39,842 nt of DNA from an uncultured beta proteobacterium (GCA_902586195.1 CACIGF010000007.1:1-39842); one strand, 5' to 3'; positions 1-8,351 are shown, counted from the stretch's first letter. A program made the numbers and translations. The notes: generated from the sequence alone by a model not told the origin.

Positions 1-549
1 GCTGTTGCTATAGAATTCATTCATACAGCAACGCTATTACATGATGATATAGTTGATGAATCCGCAATGCGGCGAGGTCAGCCAACCGCAAATTCACTTT
101 TCGGCAACGCACCGAGTGTTCTTGCGGGTGACTTTTTATACTCCAGGGCTTTTCAAATTATGACCGACGTTGGCTCGATGGAAATTATGAGTATTATGGC
201 TGATACTACTAACAAAATTGCTGAAGGTGAAGTGTTACAGTTGATGAATTGCAACAACCCCGAGGTCAGCGAAGAAGAGTATTTGAAGGTAATTTACTAT
301 AAAACAGCCATGCTTTTTAGAGCTTCATGCGCAATTCCTGCGATTCTCTCGAATCAAAGTCCTGAAATAATTGATACTTGTAAAAACTTTGGAGGACATA
401 TCGGAACGGCATTCCAACTCACAGATGATTTACTTGATTACAGCGGAACCGAGAGGGAAATAGGGAAAAGGTTAGGTGATGATTTAAGGGAAGGCAAGGC
501 TACGTTGCCTCTAATTAGACTCATGTCTACGGGTGACAAAAATACCACA
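1..549 (+). pseudogene. ispB: Octaprenyl diphosphate synthase, 5' cut by window edge and 3' part replaced by rpmA
   Basis: This is a trans-polyprenyl diphosphate synthase, which makes the side chain of ubiquinone. The frame is open from base 1, so the true start lies outside the window. The first aspartate-rich motif ([17 protein letters not shown]) lies at about bases 37-84 and the second (QLTDDLLDY) at about 415-441, so both Mg-diphosphate sites are present. The normal sequence continues to [17 protein letters not shown] (ending at base 540), the usual helix after the second motif. Roughly the last 120-130 residues expected for the family are absent, and the same frame continues as ribosomal protein L27. 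The family identity is certain. Whether the truncated enzyme works is doubtful, because the missing helices close the prenyl chain pocket. I infer a deletion, real or introduced during assembly. Confidence 0.9.
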
Positions 550-777
550 GGTCGAGATTCTGAGTCAAAGAGACTCGGGGTAAAAAGATATGGTGGTGAA
601 AAAGTTTTGCCGGGCAACATTATAGTTCGTCAGAGGGGAACGCGTTTTCATCCTGGGAAAAATGTCTCCATGGGGAAAGACCATACTATTTTCTCGTTGA
701 TTGATGGTTTTGTTAAATTTTCAAAACGTGGTCCACTCAGCAAAAAGGTAATTGATGTTGTATCGGAAAGTACTTAG
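550..777 (+). pseudogene. rpmA: Ribosomal protein L27 lacking its N-terminus, fused in frame to ispB
   Basis: From base 550 the frame reads [17 protein letters not shown], then [14 protein letters not shown] and MGKDHTIF, and ends after about 76 residues. These are hallmark blocks of bacterial L27, starting at about residue 14 of the normal protein. The absent part (start codon and the flexible glycine/lysine-rich N-terminus) is the segment known to reach the peptidyl-transferase centre. No start codon and ribosome-binding site lie at the proper place, so this L27 could only be made as the tail of an IspB fusion. In betaproteobacteria the usual order is ispB, rplU, rpmA, obgE. Here obgE follows as expected, 67 bases downstream, but rplU is gone. 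The L27 identity is secure; the cause of the fusion is not. Confidence 0.9.
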
Positions 778-844
778 GAATTTCCTCACCTAAAGTCTTT
801 ACCAAAGATTAAGGTTCCCTAGAGCGGGCCTACAGAGTATTCTG

Positions 845-1933
845 ATGAAATTCATCGATGAAGCGACAATTCGCGTTAGAGCCGGAAATGGCGGAAATGG
901 TGTAGCCGCGTTTCGCCGCGAAAAATATATTCCTAAGGGGGGACCCTCCGGAGGCGATGGTGGTGAGGGGGGTTCTGTTTATGCTGCTGTTGATAAGAGA
1001 TTAAATACATTACATTCCTACAGGTTCGCCAAAGTTTACCAAGCAAATGCTGGAGGTCATGGAAGCGGGAAAGACCAATATGGAAAAAATGGAAGTCATT
1101 TAGTTTTGTTGTTTCCCCAAGGCACGCTAATTTTTGATCGAAAGTCGGGCGATTTAATAGCTGACTTGAAAGATGAGTCTGATAAGATTTTATTAGCCTC
1201 AGGAGGCAAGGGAGGTTTAGGAAACCTCAGATTTAAATCCAGCGTAAATCGTACACCTCGGCAATATACTTTGGGGGAAGAAGGGCAAGTCATAGATTTA
1301 CGGTTAGAGTTGAAGCTTTTAGCTGATGTTGGACTCATTGGTTTTCCAAATGCAGGTAAATCAACGTATATTGGCAAAGTGACAGCCGCAAAACCAAAAA
1401 TAGCGGATTATCCTTTTACTACTCTTGTACCTAATTTGGGGGTAATGAGTTTAGAAGACGTCCACAACACAATCGTTGTTGCAGATATTCCAGGGTTAGT
1501 TAAAAATGCTTCTGTCGGGGCAGGCATGGGGCTACAATTTTTGCGTCACATACAGAGGACTAAATTACTTTTACATTTTGTCGACATCTCAACAGATATC
1601 CAAACAGGTAAAATTGATTTTGAAACATATACACAAGAGGGCGTAGATAACCTTATGACATATATAGAAATTCTCGAAAAAGAACTTTATTCTTTTAATA
1701 AAAAACTTTTGGATAAGCCGAGGTGGATTGTATTTAACAAGATTGATTTTTTATCTCCATCGGCAAAAAAGAACATTAATAAAATTGTACGTACTCATAC
1801 TAATCTTCCTTTTTTTTTTATATCTTGCTACACAGGGGAAGGACTGGATTTACTTAAAGCTGAATTAGGAAAATTGTTTTATAAAGAAGGCAAAAAACTT
1901 GATGATCCATGGATTGAGCCAAATGAAGTCTAA
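845..1933 (+). CDS. obgE: GTPase Obg/CgtA (ribosome assembly)
   Basis: Obg-family GTPase that acts in 50S subunit maturation and stress signalling. The glycine-rich Obg fold covers about residues 1-158 (AGNGGNGVAAFRREKY, then GGPSGGDGGEGG). The G domain follows, with the P-loop GFPNAGKS at 166-173, the TT switch I element (FTTLVPNLG) at 191-199, DIPG at 214-217 and NKID near 297. The 362-residue length is normal and there is no long C-terminal extension. It follows the rpmA remnant as in most proteobacteria. No strong ribosome-binding site is seen. Its last 11 bases overlap the preferred proB start, suggesting translational coupling. Confidence 0.97.
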   Translation: MKFIDEATIRVRAGNGGNGVAAFRREKYIPKGGPSGGDGGEGGSVYAAVDKRLNTLHSYRFAKVYQANAGGHGSGKDQYGKNGSHLVLLFPQGTLIFDRKSGDLIADLKDESDKILLASGGKGGLGNLRFKSSVNRTPRQYTLGEEGQVIDLRLELKLLADVGLIGFPNAGKSTYIGKVTAAKPKIADYPFTTLVPNLGVMSLEDVHNTIVVADIPGLVKNASVGAGMGLQFLRHIQRTKLLLHFVDISTDIQTGKIDFETYTQEGVDNLMTYIEILEKELYSFNKKLLDKPRWIVFNKIDFLSPSAKKNINKIVRTHTNLPFFFISCYTGEGLDLLKAELGKLFYKEGKKLDDPWIEPNEV

Positions 1934-3131
1934 TTTGAAAGTCAATATTGATAAAGCAGACCTCAAACGAGGAGTCAGGCTAGTCGTCAAAATCGGGACT
2001 TCAGTTATAACAAACAATAAAAATGCTGTTTGCGAAAAGATGATAAGTGCTTTAGCATCCCAAATCGCAACTCTACAAAAAGAAGGGTTGAAAGTTATAA
2101 TTGTCTCTAGCGGGGCTATTGCTGCGGGAGTTCACAGAATGGGCTGGAAACAAAAACCAAAAAAAATCTCCCATCTACAAGCAGCAGCAGCAGTTGGCCA
2201 AGTGTCTTTAGTTGAGGCATATGAGAAGGAGTTTAAAAAGAATGGCTTGACCACTGCTCAAGTGCTAATAACTGGGGAAGACTTTAGTTCCAGGAAAAGA
2301 TATCTAAACTCTCGGGCAACTTTCGAGACACTTCTCAATGAAAATATTCTTGTTATTGTTAATGAAAATGATACTGTCTCAACAGATGAGATAAAAGTTG
2401 GAGATAATGATACACTTGCGGCCTCAATTGCTACTGCAATTCAAGCAGATTTATTTGTGATCTTAACTGACCAGAAAGGCTTGTTCACTGAAAACCCAGT
2501 ATCGTCTTCGCGGGCGGACTTGATTCGGTCTATCGACGTAGATGATGACATACTTTCCAAAGTGGCCTCCAAATCCCATTCAGAGTTTGGTACAGGGGGG
2601 ATGAAGACGAAAATTAAGGCGGCAAGAATGGTTGCGAGATTAGGAATTGACACCATTATTGCAAGTGGTTTCGAAATCGATATTTTATTGAAAATAAAAA
2701 GCAAAAATTTTGTAGGCACGACAATACTTTCCGGCAAAAAAAACAAATCTATTAGTGCAAGGAAACAATGGATGCTCAATCATATTAAAGCGAAAGGGAA
2801 GCTATATCTTGATTCTGGTGCAATTAACGCTCTTGTTCAATATAATAAGTCCCTACTACCAATCGGTATCGTTAAAATCGATGGTAGGTTTGACAGGGGA
2901 GATTTAGTTGTTTGCATGACTGATGAGGGTGTAGAAGTAGCTCGCGGCTTGATAAACTATTCTTCGCTTGAGGCTGAAAAAATTTCAGGGTTGGCTTCGG
3001 GGCAAATCGAAAAGGCACTCGGGTATATGGAAGAGCCCGAAGTAATTCATAAAGATAACTTAATTTTGATATCCTCTAGTTTTGAAGATTCAAACACTAT
3101 CGGAGCCAACTCCAGTAAAGCTGAACAATAA
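1923..3131 (+). CDS. proB: Glutamate 5-kinase with C-terminal PUA domain
   Basis: Catalyses ATP-dependent phosphorylation of glutamate, the first step of proline synthesis. The amino-acid kinase domain is shown by LVVKIGTSVITN near the N-terminus, VSSGAIAAG, NENDTVSTDE, GDNDTLAA and GTGGMKTKI; a PUA domain follows (DSGAINALVQYNKSLLPIGI onward). The ATG at 1923 is preferred because homology begins just after it; an upstream in-frame ATG at 1899 lies deeper inside obgE. The conserved end is normally near EEPEVIHKDNLIL, but here about 20 more residues follow, and they run across the end of rppH on the other strand (85-base convergent overlap). The extension looks like a lost stop codon. ProA is not in the window. 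Confidence 0.95.
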   Translation: MKSNLKVNIDKADLKRGVRLVVKIGTSVITNNKNAVCEKMISALASQIATLQKEGLKVIIVSSGAIAAGVHRMGWKQKPKKISHLQAAAAVGQVSLVEAYEKEFKKNGLTTAQVLITGEDFSSRKRYLNSRATFETLLNENILVIVNENDTVSTDEIKVGDNDTLAASIATAIQADLFVILTDQKGLFTENPVSSSRADLIRSIDVDDDILSKVASKSHSEFGTGGMKTKIKAARMVARLGIDTIIASGFEIDILLKIKSKNFVGTTILSGKKNKSISARKQWMLNHIKAKGKLYLDSGAINALVQYNKSLLPIGIVKIDGRFDRGDLVVCMTDEGVEVARGLINYSSLEAEKISGLASGQIEKALGYMEEPEVIHKDNLILISSSFEDSNTIGANSSKAEQ

Positions 3132-3559
3132 ACATGTTTCTTAAACTGAACTACCATGTTGGGCGCTTCGGAAAATTCAATCCATTTCCACGCGTCAAAC
3201 TCAGACTCTCTTGATCGCGGAAAAATTATATTTGTGTCAAGACCATTAAAACGCAAGAGGAACCAAATTTGTCGTTGGCCCTTATAAAAAGACCGATTTT
3301 CTTTTTTTATTAAATTCTTTGGAACGTCGTAGTAATGCCAGGTCTTTGTTCTACCCAAAATTTCAACATCGGCATTTCCAATTCCAGTTTCTTCTTTTAA
3401 TTCTCTATACATTGCAAGTTCGATGGATTCACCTTTCTTTATCCCCCCTTGTGGGAACTGCCATGCATCCTTACCGTTTCTTTTTGCCCAAAAAACTTGC
3501 TTTCTGTCATTTATAATAATAATTCCGATATTGTATCGGTACCCATTTTCATCGAGCAT
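3047..3559 (-). CDS. rppH: RNA pyrophosphohydrolase (Nudix)
   Basis: RppH removes pyrophosphate from the 5' triphosphate end of mRNA, which starts RNase E-dependent decay; older names are NudH and YgdP. The N-terminal MLDENGYRYNIGIII is typical. A perfect Nudix box lies at residues 38-60 (GG-IKKGE, then YRELKEETGI). The segment TWHYYDVP and the later QIWFLLRF also fit the family. The length of 170 residues is close to that of E. coli RppH. It diverges from proS with a 70-base spacer, and its 3' end lies inside the proB reading frame. The rppH-proS pairing is common in beta- and gammaproteobacteria. Confidence 0.95.
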   Translation of the reverse strand: MLDENGYRYNIGIIIINDRKQVFWAKRNGKDAWQFPQGGIKKGESIELAMYRELKEETGIGNADVEILGRTKTWHYYDVPKNLIKKENRSFYKGQRQIWFLLRFNGLDTNIIFPRSRESEFDAWKWIEFSEAPNMVVQFKKHVYCSALLELAPIVFESSKLEDIKIKLSL

Positions 3560-3629
3560 GATAATAATTGCTTAAATGTCTAAAATTAAAGGTTAATTGA
3601 TTTAAAAAAAAAAGGTTAGGAAATTACGA

Positions 3630-5357
3630 ATGAAAGCTAAAGATTTTCATTTTAAAAGCGTAAAAGAAAGTCCCTCTGAAGCTGAAATTCCAAGTCATAA
3701 ACTACTGATACGTGCTGGAATGATAAGGAAGATTGGCTCGGGTATCTATGTACTGCTGCCATTAGGCCTCTTAGTTTTACAAAAAATCGAAAGAATTATT
3801 CGAGAGGAAATGTCATCCGTCGGAGCACTCGAAATGTTAACCCCAATGGTACAACCCGCGGAGTGTTGGAAAGAATCTGGAAGGTATGAAGTCATGGGAG
3901 AGGAGTTAATGCGAATAGAGGATAGGCATGGACGACCATTTGTATTACAGCCAACCTCGGAAGAGATATTCGTTGAAATAGCAAAATATGAATTAAAAAG
4001 TTGGAAAAGCTTACCTAAAATATGGTTCCAAATTCAGACTAAGTTTCGAGACGAAAGACGCCCTCGTTTCGGATTATTACGAGCGAGAGAGTTTATAATG
4101 AAGGATGCATATTCTTTTGATGTGGACGAGATAAGCGCACAGAAGACTTATGAAAGAATGTTCAATGCTTACGAGAATATATTTTCTCGAATCGGGTTAA
4201 ATTACAAAATAGTTTTAGCGGACTCTGGTAATATCGGCGGGAAGCTCAGCCATGAATTTCACGTTTTAGCAGACACTGGAGAAGATGAGTTAGGCTTCGC
4301 AGAGAATTCCGATTTTGCGGCAAATTTGGAACTTATACCACTAAGCAAAAAATCATCTTTAGAGACCAGTGTGGCTCTGAAGAAATTTTCTCTTCGCGAC
4401 ACCCCTGGGGTAAAAACATGCGCAGAGGTCGCAAAATTTCTAAAGGAAGATATTTCTAATATTCTTAAATCTCTCTTATTTTCTGTGCTTGTCGACGGGG
4501 AACAAAAGTTTGTGATGGTGCTGTTAAGGGCCGATAGAAGGCTCAATGAACTAAAGTTGAAAAAACTTGAATTATTCGCTGGTAACTGGAGGTTTGCATC
4601 CGAGGATGAGATTAAAGCTTGTTGTGGAGCTTCCTCAGGATTTATTGGCCCAAAATTTAGCGAGAGTAATTTAATAATAATCGCAGACTATGAAGTATTA
4701 GAAATGGCTAATTTTGTGATTGGTGCCAATATAGATGGCAAGCATTTTGTTGGCTCGAATTGGGGGCGTGATATTAAAAATCCTCACATTGAGGCTGATC
4801 TTAGGTACGCAGAGAACGGGGATTGCTCCCCTGACGGCGCTGGGAAAATTTTTATCAAAAGAGGAATAGAGGTTGGTCATACGTTCTTTCTAGGTAAGAA
4901 ATATTCTGATGTTATGGATGCACGTTTTTCAACGCAAGATGGAACTAATAAACCATTCGAAATGGGATGTTTTGGAATTGGGGTTAGTAGGATTATAGCG
5001 GCAGCAGTGGAACAGAAGAATGACGAAAAGGGTATAGTGTGGCCTTTCTCGATAGCTCCATTTTTGGTCGTTTTGTGTCCCATCAATTATCATAAAAGCT
5101 CAATCGTCAAAGAGGAAAGTGATAGGTTGTATTCCAAAATCTTGGCCCACCATTACTCAGTTTTGTTGGACGATAGGGGTCAAAGAGTGGGTGTGATGTT
5201 GGCTGAATGGGAGCTAGTCGGCATACCTATACGTATATTGATTAGCACGAAACTCGTTGAAGCTAATTCAGTAGAAGTTTTTTGTAGGCGAAGTTTAGAA
5301 ACTCACACGGTGGGCATAGAAAAGTGTATCGACCATATTAGATCAATGTCCAAATAA
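3630..5357 (+). CDS. proS: Prolyl-tRNA synthetase (bacterial type with editing domain)
   Basis: Class II aminoacyl-tRNA synthetase that charges tRNA-Pro. Motif 1 is near the N-terminus (SHKLLIRAGMIRKIGSGIYVLLPLG), motif 2 is FRDERRPRFGLLRAREF, and motif 3 is EMGCFGIGVSR followed by an alanine-rich helix. Between motifs 2 and 3 is a long YbaK-like insertion domain (about residues 225-385) that in this family edits Ala-tRNA-Pro. The anticodon-binding domain is C-terminal. The 575-residue length is normal. The ATG at 3630 is preceded by TTAGGAAATTACGA, a usable ribosome-binding site. Only six bases separate its stop from that of ffh on the opposite strand. Confidence 0.97.
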   Translation: MKAKDFHFKSVKESPSEAEIPSHKLLIRAGMIRKIGSGIYVLLPLGLLVLQKIERIIREEMSSVGALEMLTPMVQPAECWKESGRYEVMGEELMRIEDRHGRPFVLQPTSEEIFVEIAKYELKSWKSLPKIWFQIQTKFRDERRPRFGLLRAREFIMKDAYSFDVDEISAQKTYERMFNAYENIFSRIGLNYKIVLADSGNIGGKLSHEFHVLADTGEDELGFAENSDFAANLELIPLSKKSSLETSVALKKFSLRDTPGVKTCAEVAKFLKEDISNILKSLLFSVLVDGEQKFVMVLLRADRRLNELKLKKLELFAGNWRFASEDEIKACCGASSGFIGPKFSESNLIIIADYEVLEMANFVIGANIDGKHFVGSNWGRDIKNPHIEADLRYAENGDCSPDGAGKIFIKRGIEVGHTFFLGKKYSDVMDARFSTQDGTNKPFEMGCFGIGVSRIIAAAVEQKNDEKGIVWPFSIAPFLVVLCPINYHKSSIVKEESDRLYSKILAHHYSVLLDDRGQRVGVMLAEWELVGIPIRILISTKLVEANSVEVFCRRSLETHTVGIEKCIDHIRSMSK

Positions 5358-5363
5358 AATTAG

Positions 5364-6788
5364 TTATCTTTTTCGCTTCTTTTTTAGACGGTTTTTTTGT
5401 TTGCGGTTTTTCTTCCTAATTTGGGTATTTGCTGATTTAAAATTTGGGGCACTACCCATGATATTTTTGCCGATACCGCCTCCCTGTCTCAGCATCGATT
5501 GCATGGTGCTAAATTGATTTAATAATTGGTTGACTTCAGGAATAGTTGTTCCCGATCCGAGGGCAATCCTTTTTTTTCTATGGGCCTTTATTATTTCTGG
5601 GGCTAGACGTTCTTTTTTTGTCATCGAAGAGATAATTGCATCTTGCTTTTTTACATTTTTTTCAAGATTTAGTGTGTCAAGGTTTTGAGCCTTATCTCTG
5701 ATGGCAGATGGTAAATAATTCAGGATTGATGCAATACCCCCCAATTTATTTACTTGAGACAACTGCTTACGGTAGTCGTTTAGGTTGAACTTCTTCCCTG
5801 ATTTGAGTTTCAACGCCAGCTTCTCAGAGTCCTCAGTCTCAATCGATTCTTGAGCCTTTTCTACCAAGCTTAGAATATCACCCATCCCTAAAATTCGATC
5901 GGCAAACCTTTTTGCATCAAACAATTCAAGTCCATCGAGCTTTTCTGAGTTGCCGACGAATCGGACGGGGCATCCTGTAACTGACTGAACTGATAGCAAG
6001 GTTCCTCCTCTGCTATCTCCGTCGACTTTAGTCAAAACTACACCGCTTAGTTTGACTGATTTGTTAAATTCTGCTGCTACTGTAAGGGCGTTCTGGCCCT
6101 GCATTGAATCAACCACGAATAATGTCTCCGATGGTTCGAGAGTGGTTTGCAGGTCCTGTAACTCGCTCATCATTGCTTCATCTAACGAAAGTCTTCCAGC
6201 GGTATCAATTAAGAGGTAGTCGTAAAGATATTTTTTTGCATAGTTGAGAGCATTTTCTCCAATTTGAACAGGCGCACTTTTTGTGTTTTTGTGTTCATAA
6301 AAATCAATATTGACTGAATCGGCTAAGATCTTTAACTGTTCCGCAGCCGCTGGTCGATACGTATCGCAAGAGGTAAGAAGAACTTTCGCTTTTCTTTTTT
6401 TTGAAATCCAAAGCCCAATTTTTCCTGTAGTTGTTGTTTTACCTACTCCTTGTAGTCCTGCCATAAGTATAGTTTGAGGCTCATTCGGATTTTGATGCTG
6501 TAAAAAAGGTTTCTCATCATCGTCTTTACTTAATAAGGTTATCAACTCTTGATTTACAATTTGAACAATAGTTTGACCAGGGGTAAGACTATGGATAACT
6601 TCCTTCCCAAGGGACCTCTCTTTGATATTTGCTATAAAGTTTTTAACAACTGGCAATGCTACGTCAGCTTCTAAAAGGGCATATCTAATCTCAGCAAATA
6701 TTTCAGCCGAATTTTCCTCTGTTATCTGGGCTTCCCCCCTAATTCCCTTGATTATGGAACTGAATTTTTTCGTAAGGTTCTCTAACAT
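5364..6788 (-). CDS. ffh: Signal recognition particle protein Ffh (SRP54)
   Basis: GTPase subunit of the signal recognition particle, which targets nascent membrane proteins to FtsY and the Sec translocon. It has an N-terminal helical bundle, then a G domain with P-loop GLQGVGKTT at residues 111-119, DTYRPAAAEQL, DTAGR and TKVDGDSRGG. The methionine-containing M domain follows (LGMGDILSLVEKAQ onward, with MTKKERL and the SGT-TI-EVNQLL RNA-binding helix). The C-terminus is strongly basic. At 474 residues it is slightly longer than E. coli Ffh. It diverges from a CcsA-like gene with a 28-base spacer. The 4.5S RNA is not in this window. Confidence 0.97.
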   Translation of the reverse strand: MLENLTKKFSSIIKGIRGEAQITEENSAEIFAEIRYALLEADVALPVVKNFIANIKERSLGKEVIHSLTPGQTIVQIVNQELITLLSKDDDEKPFLQHQNPNEPQTILMAGLQGVGKTTTTGKIGLWISKKRKAKVLLTSCDTYRPAAAEQLKILADSVNIDFYEHKNTKSAPVQIGENALNYAKKYLYDYLLIDTAGRLSLDEAMMSELQDLQTTLEPSETLFVVDSMQGQNALTVAAEFNKSVKLSGVVLTKVDGDSRGGTLLSVQSVTGCPVRFVGNSEKLDGLELFDAKRFADRILGMGDILSLVEKAQESIETEDSEKLALKLKSGKKFNLNDYRKQLSQVNKLGGIASILNYLPSAIRDKAQNLDTLNLEKNVKKQDAIISSMTKKERLAPEIIKAHRKKRIALGSGTTIPEVNQLLNQFSTMQSMLRQGGGIGKNIMGSAPNFKSANTQIRKKNRKQKNRLKKKRKR

Positions 6789-6816
6789 ATTTCATTTCCT
6801 TGATAAACTAAGCTTT

Positions 6817-7611
6817 ATGACAATAATCGAAAACAACTTATCTATCTTGCATGCATTTGGCTACATTTTACTTGCTATCCTTTTGTGGAAAACGAGCGGG
6901 AAGGTTTTCCTATCCATAATGTTATCAGGAAGCCTAGTTGCATTGCACGGAATGGGTTTGTTGTTACCATGGTTTACTTCTATCGATTTTGAGTTTGGTC
7001 TATTAAAAGCATTTGTCTGGATTATGTGGCTTGCCGCTATCCTTGTTTGCTGCGAAGCCTTTTTTCGGAAAATTATTCCAAAAATAATGCCTCCTATTTT
7101 TATGTTGACAGGATTGTCAATAATTTTGGATTCAATGTACCCTTCCTCCAATCTGGCTAATGACCTTAGTATTACCTTTCGATTTCACATTTTGATTGCA
7201 ATGTTGTCCTATTCCTGCCTCGTTTTTACTTCTGTAAGGGCATTAACGATTCACTTTCAGGAAAACTCATTACGAAATCCAAAAATAAGAACGCCTGACT
7301 TGAGTCTCCCTTCTCTTATTGAATTAGACGCTTCATTGCACAGGCTGCTTTTAGTAACTTTCGCTTTGCTGAGCGGAACAGTTTTAAGTGGTGTTGTCGT
7401 TAATCTCGAAAATGGAAGGATACCACTAGTTTTTGATCATAAGACGTTTTTCTCTCTACTGGCATGGCTGTTAATCAGTTGCATAGTCTTCGGCAAACTT
7501 TTTTTTGGTTGGAGAGGAAGAATGGTCGCAAAAATGACAATGATTGGCAGTTTTTTAGTCATCTTGTCTTACCTAGGAACTCAATTTGTCATTGATGTTG
7601 TTTTGGCATAA
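6817..7611 (+). CDS. CcsA/YpjD-like cytochrome c assembly family membrane protein
   Basis: Predicted inner-membrane protein of 264 residues with about eight hydrophobic helices. It belongs to the CcsA/HemX-type cytochrome c assembly family (YpjD branch): the order of helices, the short soluble loop (IRTPDLSLPSLIELDASLHRLL) and the closing GWRGRMVAKMTMIGSFLVILSY segment (shown here in part) fit. The ATG at 6817 is chosen because the reading frame upstream of it runs through ffh on the other strand and has no homology. In beta- and gammaproteobacteria this gene commonly sits beside ffh. YpjD's biochemical role is unproven, so haem handling is only a family-based suggestion. It ends 9 bases before ampD and the two are probably cotranscribed. 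Confidence 0.85.
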   Translation: MTIIENNLSILHAFGYILLAILLWKTSGKVFLSIMLSGSLVALHGMGLLLPWFTSIDFEFGLLKAFVWIMWLAAILVCCEAFFRKIIPKIMPPIFMLTGLSIILDSMYPSSNLANDLSITFRFHILIAMLSYSCLVFTSVRALTIHFQENSLRNPKIRTPDLSLPSLIELDASLHRLLLVTFALLSGTVLSGVVVNLENGRIPLVFDHKTFFSLLAWLLISCIVFGKLFFGWRGRMVAKMTMIGSFLVILSYLGTQFVIDVVLA

Positions 7612-7620
7612 TGGACTGTA

Positions 7621-8223
7621 ATGAGTCTCGGGAAACATAGGAAAAGGCTTGGTTTTTCTGAGAACGGTTGGTGTGAAGGGGGCTCGAAATGTCGAATATT
7701 AAAGTCTCCCAATTTTGATTCCAGGCCACAAAATACAACAATTGATTTACTTGTTCTTCACAATATTAGCGTACCCGAGGGCATCTTTGGAGGCACGGAG
7801 ATTGAAAATTTATTTTTAAATCAATTGGATGCATCAAAAAAAATATTTAAACCGTTACTAAATTTAAAAGTGTCTTCTCATTTTCTTATAAAAAGAACCG
7901 GTAGCCTTGTTCAGTTTGTCTCTTTGCGTGATCGAGCATGGCATGCAGGGAAGTCATCATTTTTGGGGAGAGTTGGATGTAACGATTTTTCGATCGGGAT
8001 AGAAATTGAGGGTACTGACTTTGAGAAATTTAACGATGCTCAATACGATACCCTAGGAAATTTAATCATATCAATAAAAAATTTCTTGCCTGCGTTAAGT
8101 GCTGTAACGAGCCACTCTTTCATTGCGCCAGGAAGGAAAACAGATCCCGGCCCATATTTTGATTGGAATAGGGTTAGGGAAGCTATTGAAACTGCTGAGA
8201 AAAATATTTTTTTATTCCCTTAA
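7621..8223 (+). CDS. ampD: 1,6-anhydro-N-acetylmuramyl-L-alanine amidase AmpD
   Basis: Zinc amidase that cleaves the stem peptide from 1,6-anhydro-MurNAc during peptidoglycan recycling in the cytoplasm. Zinc ligands are visible as H47 in LLVLHNIS, H165 in TSHSFIAPGRKTDPG and D175 in the same motif; K173 and the GIEIEGTD segment (acidic catalytic residue) are also present. RDRAWHAGKSSF matches the substrate loop. The 200-residue length suits the betaproteobacterial form. It has no signal peptide, as expected for AmpD rather than for secreted AmiD. Mpl and AnmK elsewhere in the window act in the same recycling route. Confidence 0.95.
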   Translation: MSLGKHRKRLGFSENGWCEGGSKCRILKSPNFDSRPQNTTIDLLVLHNISVPEGIFGGTEIENLFLNQLDASKKIFKPLLNLKVSSHFLIKRTGSLVQFVSLRDRAWHAGKSSFLGRVGCNDFSIGIEIEGTDFEKFNDAQYDTLGNLIISIKNFLPALSAVTSHSFIAPGRKTDPGPYFDWNRVREAIETAEKNIFLFP

Positions 8224-8235
8224 TGTAAATAAAGA

Positions 8236-8264
8236 TTGCAACGAATTTTTTCCGGGATTACAAT
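8236..8264 (+). promoter_or_regulatory. Candidate sigma-70 promoter for nrdAB
   Basis: TTGCAA (8236-8241) and TACAAT (8259-8264) are separated by 17 bases, giving four of six and five of six matches to the -35 and -10 consensus. The predicted start of transcription, near 8271, falls inside the first of two NrdR-like palindromes, which is the classical layout for repression. The prediction is from sequence alone. Confidence 0.6.
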
Positions 8265-8266
8265 TT

Positions 8267-8282
8267 CTACTAGTTATAGTAT
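8267..8282 (+). promoter_or_regulatory. NrdR box 1 (proximal to the -10)
   Basis: The sequence contains TACTA-N4-TAGTA (8268-8281), which resembles the NrdR consensus CACTA-TATA-TAGTG. It sits just downstream of the candidate -10 and begins exactly 30 bases before a second copy of the same arms. NrdR is the ATP/dATP-sensing repressor of ribonucleotide reductase genes. The nrdR gene itself is not in the window. Confidence 0.65.
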
Positions 8283-8296
8283 ATTAATAAAAAAAA

Positions 8297-8312
8297 ATAC
8301 TAAATTTAGTAT
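8297..8312 (+). promoter_or_regulatory. NrdR box 2 (perfect palindrome)
   Basis: TACTAAATTTAGTA (8298-8311) is a perfect palindrome with the same TACTA-N4-TAGTA arms as box 1. A run of A before it and of T after it extends the dyad to about 8292-8317. The 30-base start-to-start distance, near three helical turns, fits paired NrdR boxes. Alternatively it could be a weak AT-only terminator for ampD, but the shared arms with box 1 and the position before nrdA favour an operator. Confidence 0.7.
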
Positions 8313-8351
8313 TTTTTGGCAACATTTTCACAGTAATACAGGGAAGCAATA

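Noticed and set aside
438-620. Minus-strand 60-codon frame across the ispB-rpmA junction
   Set aside because: It is antisense to recognisable IspB and L27 sequence on both sides and has no ribosome-binding site or homology.
6622-6816. Upstream extension of the CcsA-like reading frame into ffh
   Set aside because: The extra 65 codons lie antisense to the start of ffh and show no membrane-protein homology; the ATG at 6817 fits the first helix.
8292-8317. AT-only palindrome with T run as terminator of ampD
   Set aside because: The stem has almost no G+C, the same arms recur 30 bases upstream, and it lies directly before nrdA, so an NrdR operator explains it better.
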